Below, in pieces: positions 1 to 8,940 of a DNA stretch of 64,000 nt. Under the pieces are notes generated by a model, which was given only the letters and a program-made list of their open reading frames with translations, made no database searches and was not told the DNA's origin. The stretch is from contig NC_091279.1 of assembly GCF_042100115.1 (NCBI RefSeq), positions 1 through 64,000 on the forward strand, in the 5' to 3' direction. Both the position numbers and the translations under genes were made by a program. The DNA comes from Alternaria dauci (Eukaryota > Ascomycota > Dothideomycetes > Pleosporales > Pleosporaceae). Positions within the stretch are counted from its first letter, which is position 1; the number at the start of each line of letters is the position of its first letter.

Positions 1-132
1 CCCTAACCCTAACCCTAACCCTAACCCTAACCCTAACCCTAACCCTAACCCTAACCCTAACCCTAACCCTAACCCTAACCCTAACCCTAACCCTAACCCT
101 AACCCTAACCCTAACCCTAACCCTAACCCTAA
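1..132. repeat. Telomere, (CCCTAA)22
   Basis: Twenty-two perfect, gapless CCCTAA hexamers (TTAGGG on the other strand) begin at the first base. The C-rich strand read inward from the end is what a left chromosome end should show, so this is a true terminus and not an interstitial block. The array stops cleanly at 132 and a short linker leads into the 18-bp satellite. Confidence 0.98.
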
Positions 133-140
133 CGGTTACA

Positions 141-878
141 GCTTCTTAGTTATTTAGGGCTTCTTAGTTATTTAGGGCTTCTTAGTTACTTAGGGCTTCT
201 TAGTTACTTAGGGCTTCTTAGTTACTTAGGGCTTCTTAGTTATTTAGGGCTTCTTAGTTATTTAGGGCTTCTTAGTTATTTAGGGCTTCTTAGTTACTTA
301 GGGCTTCTTAGTTATTTAAGGCTTCTTAGTTACTTAGGGCTTCTTAGTTATTTAGGGCTTCTTAGTTATTTAGGGCTTCTTAGTTATTTAGGGCTTCTTA
401 GTTACTTAGGGCTTCTTAGTTATTTAGGGCTTCTTAGTTACTTAGGGCTTCTTAGTTATTTAGGGCTTCTTAGTTACTTAGGGCTTCTTAGTTACTTAGG
501 GCTTCTTAGTTATTTAGGGCTTCTTAGTTATTTAGGGCTTCTTAGTTATTTAGGGCTTCTTAGTTATTTAGGGCTTCTTAGTTATTTAGGGCTTCTTAGT
601 TACTTAGGGCTTCTTAGTTACTTAGGGCTTCTTAGTTACTTAGGGCTTCTTAGTTATTTAGGGCTTCTTAGTTATTTAGGGCTTCTTAGTTACTTAGGGC
701 TTCTTAGTTATTTAGGGCTTCTTAGTTATTTAGGGCTTCTTAGTTATTTAGGGCTTCTTAGTTACTTAGGGCTTCTTAGTTATTTAGGGCTTCTTAGTTA
801 TTTAGGGCTTCTTAGTTACTTAGGGCTTCTTAGTTACTTAGGGCTTCTTAGTTACTTAGGGCTTCTTAGTTACTTAAG
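141..878. repeat. Subtelomeric 18-bp satellite, 41 copies
   Basis: Exactly 41 gapless copies (738 bp) of an 18-bp unit, GCTTCTTAGTTAYTTAGG. The unit comes in two versions that differ only by T or C at the Y position and are intermixed. Each junction forms TTAGGG on the + strand, the opposite orientation to the telomere's CCCTAA. The last unit and one near 305 carry TTAAG in place of TTAGG. Strict length conservation implies recent homogenisation. Confidence 0.96.
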
Positions 879-2317
879 GCTTTTAAGATTAATTTATATT
901 AAAGTTAAAGTAAAATAGTAGTAAAGTTTATATTTATTTTATTCTTATAATATTATTAGCTATATAGTAATATAAATAATAAAACTATATACTTTAGAAA
1001 TAAATCTTACTATTAGTAATAAAGGATTTAAAAAACTATACTAACTATTACTTAAAATACTTAAAAACTCTTTTTTTAAATAAAATAAAAAAAAATTTAT
1101 TTTTACCTTAAATCTTTTATTAACTTTTAATAAATACTACTTTTAAAATTATTTCTTTCTACTAGTTTACTTAATTAAAAATAGCTATATAGTTAGAAGT
1201 AGTATATAAAAGGCTATACTTAAGGAGCTATTATATAAGTATACTATTATTTTATTAAATAAGAAAAGAAGTTAAGGAAAGCTATAGTTTAAAAGTTATT
1301 TAGGAAGTAGTAGCTTAGAGTATTATTTATTTAGTTTACTAGTATAGAATCTAAGTAAGTTACTTACTACTTAGATTCTATAAGTAGTATACCTTATATA
1401 TATAACTAAGATCCTATTAAGGAATAAACTAATTAAGCTTTAGCTTATTATATAGTAAGTTAATTAGAAGTAACTAGTTATTATAAAATAATAAATTATA
1501 AAAAACTACTTCTTATTTTTTAAATAACTATACTTAGTAGTTACTAATACTTTATTATACTTTTTTTTCTTAAAGAAAAAATACTAAATTTTTATAAAAT
1601 ATTTTTTATTTTAAAGTATTAAATATTTTATTCTTTTACTTTATAAATATCTTTATCTTAAATATAAGTTATACTCTTTTCTTCTTTTTATAAAGTAGTT
1701 AAAAGTTATTAAATCTAAGTAAACCTTTATATAAGAATATAGATAAATAAAAAAGTAAAAAAATCTTATTTAATATATTACTATATACTATATACTTACC
1801 CTTAGTTAAGTAAAATAAATAACTTTTTTTAAAAGGTTTCTTAATTATAGTAAAACTTTATAAATTCTTAATCTTTATTTAAGTTTTATATATAGTAGTA
1901 TAAATTTCTTTTATAAAGATAATATAAGAAAGTCTTACTTAGTAGTAACTAGTATTTAGTTAATATAGCTTTAAACTATCTTTACTTATTACTTAATTAA
2001 ATACTTAATAACTTTATTCTTACTTTAGTATTTATTATTCTACTTATTTAAATAAAATTTAATTTAACTAGCTTTATTTTATACTTTTTCTTTATTTATT
2101 ACTTTATTATTATAAAGTAAAAGTAGTCTAGTTTTATTACTTCTATAGTAATATTATTAAATAATAAATAAGAAAGAAAAAAATTAATTATTATAAATAT
2201 ATTTAGTAGAAAGTATATTTTTTAAAGATATAGTAAAAGGATTACTAACTATTTATACTAATAGATGTATAAATTTTTAAAAGATTAGGTAATACTAACT
2301 TTAATATTTATTAAAAG
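879..2317. other. RIP-mutated AT-rich DNA, transposon-derived
   Basis: About 1.4 kb of very AT-rich sequence with almost no CpG, CpA or TpG and many TpA, the mark of RIP. No reading frame survives. The stretch around 1258-1440 is recognisably homologous to about 62000-62190 (shared segments around TATATATAACTAAGATC), so it is a degenerate copy of a repeat family present at the other end of the window. The family is not identified. Confidence 0.8.
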
Positions 2318-2796
2318 TTACTATAATATAAACCTTAACTTACTATAATATAAACCTTAACTTACTATAATATAAACCTTAACTTACTATAATATAAACC
2401 GTAACTTGCTGTAACATAAACCTTAACTTACTATAACATCAACCTTAACTTACGGCAACATCAACCGCAACTTACTGCAATATTAACCGCAACTTACTGT
2501 AACATGAACCTCAACTTGCTGCAACATAAACCTCAACTTGCTGCAACATCAACCGCAACTTGCTGCAACATAAACCTCAACTTGCTGCAACATGAACCTC
2601 AACTTGCTGCAACATAAACCTTAACTTGCTGCAACATGAACCTCAACTTGCGGCAACATCAACCGCAACTTGCTGCAACATTAACCGCAACTTGCTGCAA
2701 CATGAACCTCAACTTGCTGCAACATTAACCGCAACTTACTGCAACATCAACCGCAACTTGCTGCAACATGAACCTCAACTTGCTGCAACATCAACC
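2318..2796. repeat. 22-bp tandem repeat, about 22 copies, with a RIP gradient
   Basis: A strict 22-bp period with the core ACTTGCTGCAACATNAACC. Copies from 2318 to about 2400 have every susceptible C/G converted (ACTATAATATAAACCTTA). Copies from 2400 to about 2500 are mixed, and those to the right are essentially unmutated. The short open frame across the right half (2626-2817) is a by-product of 22-bp periodicity and is not called as a gene. Confidence 0.93.
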
Positions 2797-3351
2797 GTGA
2801 TATATCGTAATGTATAATACAACATACTATAGTACATATTACCAACTATTGTACCACCTATTGTACCTTACTATACTACATATTACAGCTTTATACACCC
2901 GTATAAGTTCTACATACAGTATATTATTACTTCTCCTCCAAAATCCTCTTCTGCCTTAACTCCTCTTCTCCCCAACGTAGCCGCAACTCTCCAGAACCGC
3001 TTGAAGTTCAGGGCTTTACTTCCAACCCATCTATTGTCAAACATATACAGCTGCATACGGTGAACTCAAGGTGTTTAGGAAACACACCTTTACCGCGATT
3101 TATTACAGTGTCTTTCAACAGTGTTGTGCTTGCGTCTTTTACCAGCACGTTTATTATTTTGATACAGTGTATTATCACTTTAAGAGGAATAGAGTAAGCG
3201 CATAAACTCTTACTCTACTACTTCTCTTCATTACTACGTACTGGCTTTCAAAGAACAAGAAGAGATCGATATTAGCCTAGTCCCACACTATCCTACTGGG
3301 AGGCTTGTCTTCCTTGATCTCCAAATCACCTCCAGCGTCTCTAGAACCTTT
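2797..3351. other. Unique intergenic DNA downstream of the helicase gene
   Basis: About 550 bp between the 22-bp array and the stop codon of the minus-strand helicase gene. Composition is normal and there is no open frame of note, so it probably holds the 3' untranslated region and poly(A) signals of that gene. I see no other structure. Confidence 0.5.
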
Positions 3352-6300
3352 TCAATCGTACTGGTTCCAGTCGTGTGCTACGTTGCTGCACTGATCTCCA
3401 CCGTGACCCTCATCATTGCCGGCGTGATCCTCATCATCGTCAGCGTGATCCTCACCCTCTGGCTTGTCCTTGGCTTCGTCTCCACCATCGTCGGCGTGAT
3501 CCTCACCCTCTGGCTTGTCCTTGGCTTCGTCTCCACCATCGTCGGCATGATCCTCACCCTCTGGCTTGTCCTTGGCTTCGTCTCCACCATCGTCGGCGTG
3601 ATCCTCACCCTCTGGCTTGTCCTTGGCGTCATCCCGATTCCAGTCATCTCCACCGGAATAGAAAGGAATCCCATCATCATTTGGCTTGTCCTTGGCGTCA
3701 TCCCGATTCCAGTCATCTCCACCGGAATAGAAAGGAACCCCATCATCATTTGGCTTGTCCTTGGCGTCATCCCGATTCCAGTCATCTCCACCGGAATAGA
3801 AAGGAACCCCATCATCATTTGGCTTGTCCTTGGCGTCATCCCGATTCCAGTCATCTCCACCGGAATAGAAAGGAACCCCATCATCATTTGGCTTGTCCTT
3901 GGCGTCATCCCGATTCCAGTCATCTCCACCGGAATAGAAAGGAACCCCATCATCATTTGGCTTGTCCTTGGCGTCATCCCGATTCCAGTCATCTCCACCG
4001 GAATAGAAATCAATTCCATCACCGTCGACGGGGGAGGCTGTGGAAAATGTGGGGAGAGGTCCGTAGTTGGCATCGGGAAACATCTTTATGGGCTCTTCAG
4101 TGGCCTGAGAGCCCGCAGCGAAGGCCTCTATATGCTCGGCGACATTGAACGGGGGGTTGAACTCGCACCAACCTTGAGCCAATTCTGGATCAACGTGCAA
4201 TTGGATGGCGGATTTTCGGTCTAGGCACCATTTCCAAACCTTGTAGTAGGCGAGCTTGACGTACCGCTTGTCCTTGTCGGTCGCACCAGTGTATTCGGCG
4301 AGGACGCTCACAGGATTACCAACGATAACGAGGAGGGAACGCGCGCGTCCAACGGCTAGGAGCATTCGTGTGGTATGCTTGACGAAACCGAGGTCGCCAG
4401 CGTTGGTGGTGTCGAATACAATACCTTCCTTCTCGGCGCCCTGCATTTTGTCGACTGTGAAGACTTCGACGTCTCGCAGCTGGACGCTAAGTTTGAACAG
4501 CTCCTCCTCGTCAACCTGATTGGCTAAGTGCTCCATGAATCTAGCCAATACGAAGCGGATAGCGGCAACTTGCGCTACATACGGGGTGATGATAGCGACC
4601 TGCTTACCAGAAAACCCGCCAGCGATCATCTTGCAGACGGCCCGGAGGGTATAGGGAATGAAGTCCTTGTTGTAGCGAGACTTGGTGGCACCGACGATGT
4701 CGTGGCTACCTTTGACGCTGACGAAGATGACGCGATGGCCGGAGGAAATGTTGAACTGCTCCATCGCGATCTCCATGGCGCGAATGTTTTCTTCCCGGTC
4801 ATCTACCCCGGGGGCCACTTCCATACGGCCACGAGGAAGGATGTGGTTGGTGAGAGCGTTGATGTCGGAATTGAAGCGGTACTGTGTGTGCAGGTAAATA
4901 GTGGTACAGCCGCCTAGCATCGCACGATGGAAGAAAGGTAGGTCCTGCTGATCACTGAAGACGTGACGTTCCTCCGAACCACCGGCAGCAGAAGGCTTTG
5001 GCTGATGGATATCGCCGAAGAACAGGTGGGGTGTTATGGCCTTGCGCTCGACCATCAGCGGGCCCTCGTTATTATAGGCGTGCGTGTACACGAGAGGAGC
5101 GAGCGTGCTTGACTCGCTTGACTTGCCAGCCTCGTCGTGATGAACGGCATACGGCTGCTCGAGCGTATGAGTACGCGGCTGCGAGATTACGTCGGAGGTC
5201 ATGCCAATGGCTACGGCCAGTTGAGCGAGGTCCCTAATGATCTCGTTGGTGAGAGCAGTCAGTCGGCGCATGTCATCGGCGTCGAATTCTTGGCCTGAAG
5301 CATAGAGGTCGAGCTGAAAACGGAAATCGCGGTACTTTTTTGGTTGGGCGATTTCGTGTACCACTAACTCGTTCGTATCGGCATTACGCTCCGGCACTCC
5401 GGCGAGGCGCAGAACCCACGCACCCTCCGACAGCATTTCCAACTGAAGTCGCTTGTCGGTGAAAGACGACTTTGTCTCGGACGTCTCAAGAAGGATGCGG
5501 AATTGCGAGTCCACTGTCAGTGCGTCAAGGAACGCCATGGTCCGCCTGTCTTCACTGGACTTCTCCTGGTAAGCCGCTGCCTGCTCTTTCAGCTGGTCCT
5601 TGGTGAAGTGCTCTTCTTCGATGTATTCAAAGTAGGGCGGCTTCTCGTTCTTTAGCAGGACGTTGCGAGCAGCTTCGGACTCCTTGCGAACAACCGCTGT
5701 CTCCGTCTCTTTCATATGGCGTCGGATTACGATAGGGAAACGTGCCTGGATGCCAGCGGCCTTGAGCTCCTTCCGTCGCTCTAGGCAGGCCGTGTAGATC
5801 CTGAGCATAGCGTCGTCGAGCTGCTTGTTCAACGGCGACGTGACCCAGAAAGCAGCAAGGCGACCAAGGCCATGGATAACGCCAGTTTGTTGAGCCTCGT
5901 AGTGCGCAACAGCCAGAGCCTCGATGATGCGTGTCTTGCCAACGCCACCAGGACCTTGGATGAGCGCTACACCACCGGCAAGGGCGCGAAGCTTCTGCAA
6001 AACGTCGGGTTGGAGTGAGCGGTTCAGACGCTCCATGATGCTGTCCTTAGCACCGTTGTCTCCCAAATACGCGAACATGCCGGCGAAGTAGTCCACGATC
6101 TTGTCGTCTGGGAAGCGAAGGTAGGAGTTGTGGAGGATTTGAGTGACATCGCTAAAGGCATCGCCGCCTCGGAAGTAATGGTTAAGGGCGTTGATCTGGC
6201 GCTTGATTCCCACGGTGGCAGGGTTCAAGCGAGCAAAGACGTAGATGCCGCGAAGCTTACGCAATGCCTCTTCAGCTTCAGGCAAAGTACGATAGTTAAA

Positions 6301-7830
6301 TGCACAGCTGTAGTGAACGCCCTCCTTGAACAGGGGCTGCTCGGCGAAGGATGCACCCAAGCGAGGGCGGTAGAGAAAGCCGCCTATGTAGCTAGCGGGC
6401 GTGATGCCTGCGGACGGTTTGATCTCAAATCGCCAGGTGTCCGCTTGCTCCTGGTAGGGACTGAACTGGATGTCCACGAAGGCGCCCTCGCGGTAGCTGG
6501 CGCCCTCTGGTACCCTGAGCTCGGCGTAGTATAACCGGTCACCGCCGCCGCGAACCTTCATAATCTTGGTGTCGGTGATCTCGAAACCCTTCTGCTTGGC
6601 GGCCTTGCGCAGTTCGTGGACAAGGTTCTGGTAGTGCACGGTGACGTACTGTGTGTTGTTCTGGAATGCCCACTGGGGAGGGACCTTGAATCCTTTCGGC
6701 TGCTTGTCGACAGAGATCTCCATGCCAGTCTGAGGGTTGACACGACAGTCCTTCCAGTAGAGCAGAATCGGGTCGTTCTTGTATTGAGCTTGCATCTCTT
6801 TGTACACGGTATCCATGCGCTCTTGTGCTGACTCTGTGGCGACCGTGAAGAAGTGCAGCACGGTGCCCTCGCCGCCATTCTCGAGGATATCGCGAGCACG
6901 ATGGATGACTTCATCGAAGATCCCAAAGTTCTGGTGGGAGAAGAACCCCAATCCGTAGAGGGGGCGGGAGTTCAGAGGTTGTCCGTCAGGTTGTTCGGTT
7001 TGGAGGTCGAAGCGGAAGTGTAGGAGCATCCCTAGTTCGCTGAGTGCAAGCTTACTAGCAGCTCGCTTAACATCTTCTTGGGAAACCCTTGAGGTGAAGA
7101 ACTCATCGGTGATCTTCATGGGAAGTACAGTGCAGTTGACGATGTTGTGGGCTGTCAGGGTAATGGAGGCTGCCCGATGAGCGTGGCCACGGAGGGTGAT
7201 ACTAGCGTCGTCGCTCGGATAGGAAATATCCATCTCTACACTAACGGAGGAGACATAGTGAGGGATCTTCCGAGTGAATAACTTTGTTGTGAAGCTAGGT
7301 TTATCCAGTGGTGGGGCCATGGTTTGGGCAGGAGGAAGCTCGTCTTTGCCATCCTTGGAGACGTCCTCCTTGGAGGCGTCCTCCTTAGGAGCACGAAACT
7401 TGCGGGTTTTGATCGGCTGGGGATAGAAGCAATCCGAGGCAACGTGGCCGAGACGGTTACAGCCGTTGCACCTAGGGCCCTGGTCTGCTGCTGGCTCACT
7501 AGGGCATTGCTTGGAGAGGTGCCCGTGACCACCGCAGTTGAAGCACTCGTTCGTGGGACAGTCGCGGTAGACATGGCCAACCTCGCCGCAGTTGGAACAC
7601 GCTTGCTGTTCGAGCTTCTTGGGGCAATCTTTGGCCCTGTGGCCTGGTTCTTTGCAGGTGAAGCAGGCGTGCTTCTCTCGGTCAGGGGCGTCGGGAAGGC
7701 CTCCGAGCTGGACAGAGTCTTTGCCGGGTGCCTCCAAGACAGCAATGCCCTGGTCGTAGACTTCTGTATCATGCGGCGCCGACGTCGGCCGGTCATTGAC
7801 CATGTAGTGCATGACAGACTGGTCGGCCAT
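3352..7830 (-). CDS. UPF1-like SF1 helicase with four CCHC zinc knuckles
   Basis: A single-exon gene for 1492 aa. Four CCHC knuckles (C-X2-C-X4-H-X4-C) start near residues 56, 78, 96 and 121. The helicase core follows: Walker A GPGGVGKT at 626-633, a DEAG box at 899-902, GDIHQ (motif III) at 939-943, a TVDKMQGAE-type motif V and GRAR (motif VI) at 1161-1164. This order is that of UPF1-like superfamily 1 helicases, which move 5' to 3' on RNA or DNA using ATP; zinc knuckles usually bind single-stranded nucleic acid. The C-terminus (after about 1265) is acidic and repetitive. The frame runs ten codons upstream to 7860 only through a TTG; I take the first ATG (A at -3, G at +4). It is divergent from the SNF2-like gene and is the first gene from the telomere. 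Family call is firm; role is unknown, and telomere or element maintenance is only a guess. Confidence 0.88.
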   Translation of the reverse strand: MADQSVMHYMVNDRPTSAPHDTEVYDQGIAVLEAPGKDSVQLGGLPDAPDREKHACFTCKEPGHRAKDCPKKLEQQACSNCGEVGHVYRDCPTNECFNCGGHGHLSKQCPSEPAADQGPRCNGCNRLGHVASDCFYPQPIKTRKFRAPKEDASKEDVSKDGKDELPPAQTMAPPLDKPSFTTKLFTRKIPHYVSSVSVEMDISYPSDDASITLRGHAHRAASITLTAHNIVNCTVLPMKITDEFFTSRVSQEDVKRAASKLALSELGMLLHFRFDLQTEQPDGQPLNSRPLYGLGFFSHQNFGIFDEVIHRARDILENGGEGTVLHFFTVATESAQERMDTVYKEMQAQYKNDPILLYWKDCRVNPQTGMEISVDKQPKGFKVPPQWAFQNNTQYVTVHYQNLVHELRKAAKQKGFEITDTKIMKVRGGGDRLYYAELRVPEGASYREGAFVDIQFSPYQEQADTWRFEIKPSAGITPASYIGGFLYRPRLGASFAEQPLFKEGVHYSCAFNYRTLPEAEEALRKLRGIYVFARLNPATVGIKRQINALNHYFRGGDAFSDVTQILHNSYLRFPDDKIVDYFAGMFAYLGDNGAKDSIMERLNRSLQPDVLQKLRALAGGVALIQGPGGVGKTRIIEALAVAHYEAQQTGVIHGLGRLAAFWVTSPLNKQLDDAMLRIYTACLERRKELKAAGIQARFPIVIRRHMKETETAVVRKESEAARNVLLKNEKPPYFEYIEEEHFTKDQLKEQAAAYQEKSSEDRRTMAFLDALTVDSQFRILLETSETKSSFTDKRLQLEMLSEGAWVLRLAGVPERNADTNELVVHEIAQPKKYRDFRFQLDLYASGQEFDADDMRRLTALTNEIIRDLAQLAVAIGMTSDVISQPRTHTLEQPYAVHHDEAGKSSESSTLAPLVYTHAYNNEGPLMVERKAITPHLFFGDIHQPKPSAAGGSEERHVFSDQQDLPFFHRAMLGGCTTIYLHTQYRFNSDINALTNHILPRGRMEVAPGVDDREENIRAMEIAMEQFNISSGHRVIFVSVKGSHDIVGATKSRYNKDFIPYTLRAVCKMIAGGFSGKQVAIITPYVAQVAAIRFVLARFMEHLANQVDEEELFKLSVQLRDVEVFTVDKMQGAEKEGIVFDTTNAGDLGFVKHTTRMLLAVGRARSLLVIVGNPVSVLAEYTGATDKDKRYVKLAYYKVWKWCLDRKSAIQLHVDPELAQGWCEFNPPFNVAEHIEAFAAGSQATEEPIKMFPDANYGPLPTFSTASPVDGDGIDFYSGGDDWNRDDAKDKPNDDGVPFYSGGDDWNRDDAKDKPNDDGVPFYSGGDDWNRDDAKDKPNDDGVPFYSGGDDWNRDDAKDKPNDDGVPFYSGGDDWNRDDAKDKPNDDGIPFYSGGDDWNRDDAKDKPEGEDHADDGGDEAKDKPEGEDHADDGGDEAKDKPEGEDHADDGGDEAKDKPEGEDHADDDEDHAGNDEGHGGDQCSNVAHDWNQYD
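3445..4027 (-). repeat. In-frame coding minisatellites (51-bp and 69-bp) in the helicase tail
   Basis: Two adjacent arrays inside the coding region: about 3.3 copies of a 51-bp unit (3445-3613, 17 aa containing AKDKPEGEDHADDGG) and six copies of a 69-bp unit (3614-4027, 23 aa containing FYSGGDDWNRDDAKDKP). Copies are nearly identical at the DNA level and both lengths are multiples of three, so copy number can change without breaking the frame. Long open frames on the opposite strand here are repeat shadows. Confidence 0.95.
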
Positions 7831-8940
7831 GCTGGACGATATGCAAAAACAGAGTTTCAACGGTAGGTGAGACTTTGTTTCTATACGGACAGCACATCGT
7901 TAGCAATCGATCAGCGGAACAGGAGGCCACAACAACTTACCGACAAGGGTCAATGGGTAGGTAGAGATATCGACGTTGAGAGTGGTTTGCTTTCAAGAGA
8001 AGCAATTCGGGGAAGGTGTCAAGTAGTTGGTGTGGAGGAAAGTGTTATTTGTGCAGGACTAGGTAGCGCGAGCGCGAGAGACGCTAACGCCAAGCAAATT
8101 TTGCGTTGCTCACCTTGGGTTGTGCGTGAGGAAGCGAGGAGCAAGATAAAGACACGTGAAAAGAAGGATTGGATGGAGAACGATAGGGACGCGAAGAGGA
8201 TATGGGGATCACCCGAGTTCTACAAGTTGGTACCAAGAGACAGAAGTGGACAGCCAGTCGACCTTTGGGCAATAGGAAGATAACTATCGGACCGGCCATA
8301 CAAATAAGCGAGGACATGCCAAGGTGAATGGGAGATCTAGCGAGCGTCAAGGCCACAGCAATGCGCAGCGTGTAGCCGGCTACGTCTTGGCTCTCTCCTT
8401 CGCGACTACAGTTAGTCCTACGGCTGGGTGATCCCCATATCTCTTTTCGCTTTCTTTTGTTTGGTTCTATCAACTTCTATGCTCGATTCAGTTCACGATG
8501 ACGGCCAGAACTGCGTTTGGGTGATCCCCATGTCTCTCCCTACTTTCCCTGCTCCTTGTCTCTCTTCTCCCTCTGCTCGCTTTCTATACACTCGGGTGAT
8601 CCCCATATCTTTTATCAACTTTCTCTGTTTCGCGCGTACGCAACGTGAGCCCGCGTCAGAGTCTTGTGCGCTGTACCCGCAATGCTCAACAGTGAGCGCT
8701 CACGCCAGAACCGGGTGGCTATACTATGCCCTACTCCTGGTCATCGTTCTACTAGGCTCAGTACGGGCGACGAGGCTAAAATTACTGGGAGCTTCCCCTT
8801 TCACTTTTCACCGCTCTCCGGCTGTTTCCTCGCGCATGTTGCCACAACACGAACGTTGCGACGCTCGCCGCAACACCACCCACCCACCACGTACCGCAGC
8901 ATCGTCAACCTGCATACACCTTCTACCACGGGTGACTAGG
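7831..8940. promoter_or_regulatory. Divergent intergenic region between the two helicase-type genes
   Basis: About 1.1 kb separates the two divergent start codons and must hold both promoters. The 19-base sequence TCGGGTGATCCCCATATCT, or close forms of it, occurs four times: inverted at 8196-8216, and direct at 8425-8442, 8517-8535 and 8592-8610. Open frames crossing this region, including a 171-codon upstream extension of the SNF2-like frame, have no domain and look like leader sequence. Confidence 0.6.

Noticed and set aside
2626..2817. 63-codon frame in the 22-bp array
   Set aside because: 22-bp periodicity read three units at a time; no start context or domain.
3373..4224. Open frames of 231-283 codons antisense or out of frame to the helicase tail
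   Set aside because: They lie exactly over the 51/69-bp coding repeats, whose three-fold periodicity keeps all frames open; the helicase frame continues through with domain content.
7831..7860. Ten extra codons at the start of the UPF1-like gene
   Set aside because: They begin at TTG; the first ATG has a good context and precedes the zinc knuckles.
8428..8940. N-terminal extension of the SNF2-like protein, starting with a hydrophobic segment like a signal peptide
   Set aside because: It overlaps the repeated GGTGATCCCC motif and promoter-like sequence, and a secreted SNF2 ATPase makes no sense; the ATG at 8941 is preferred.
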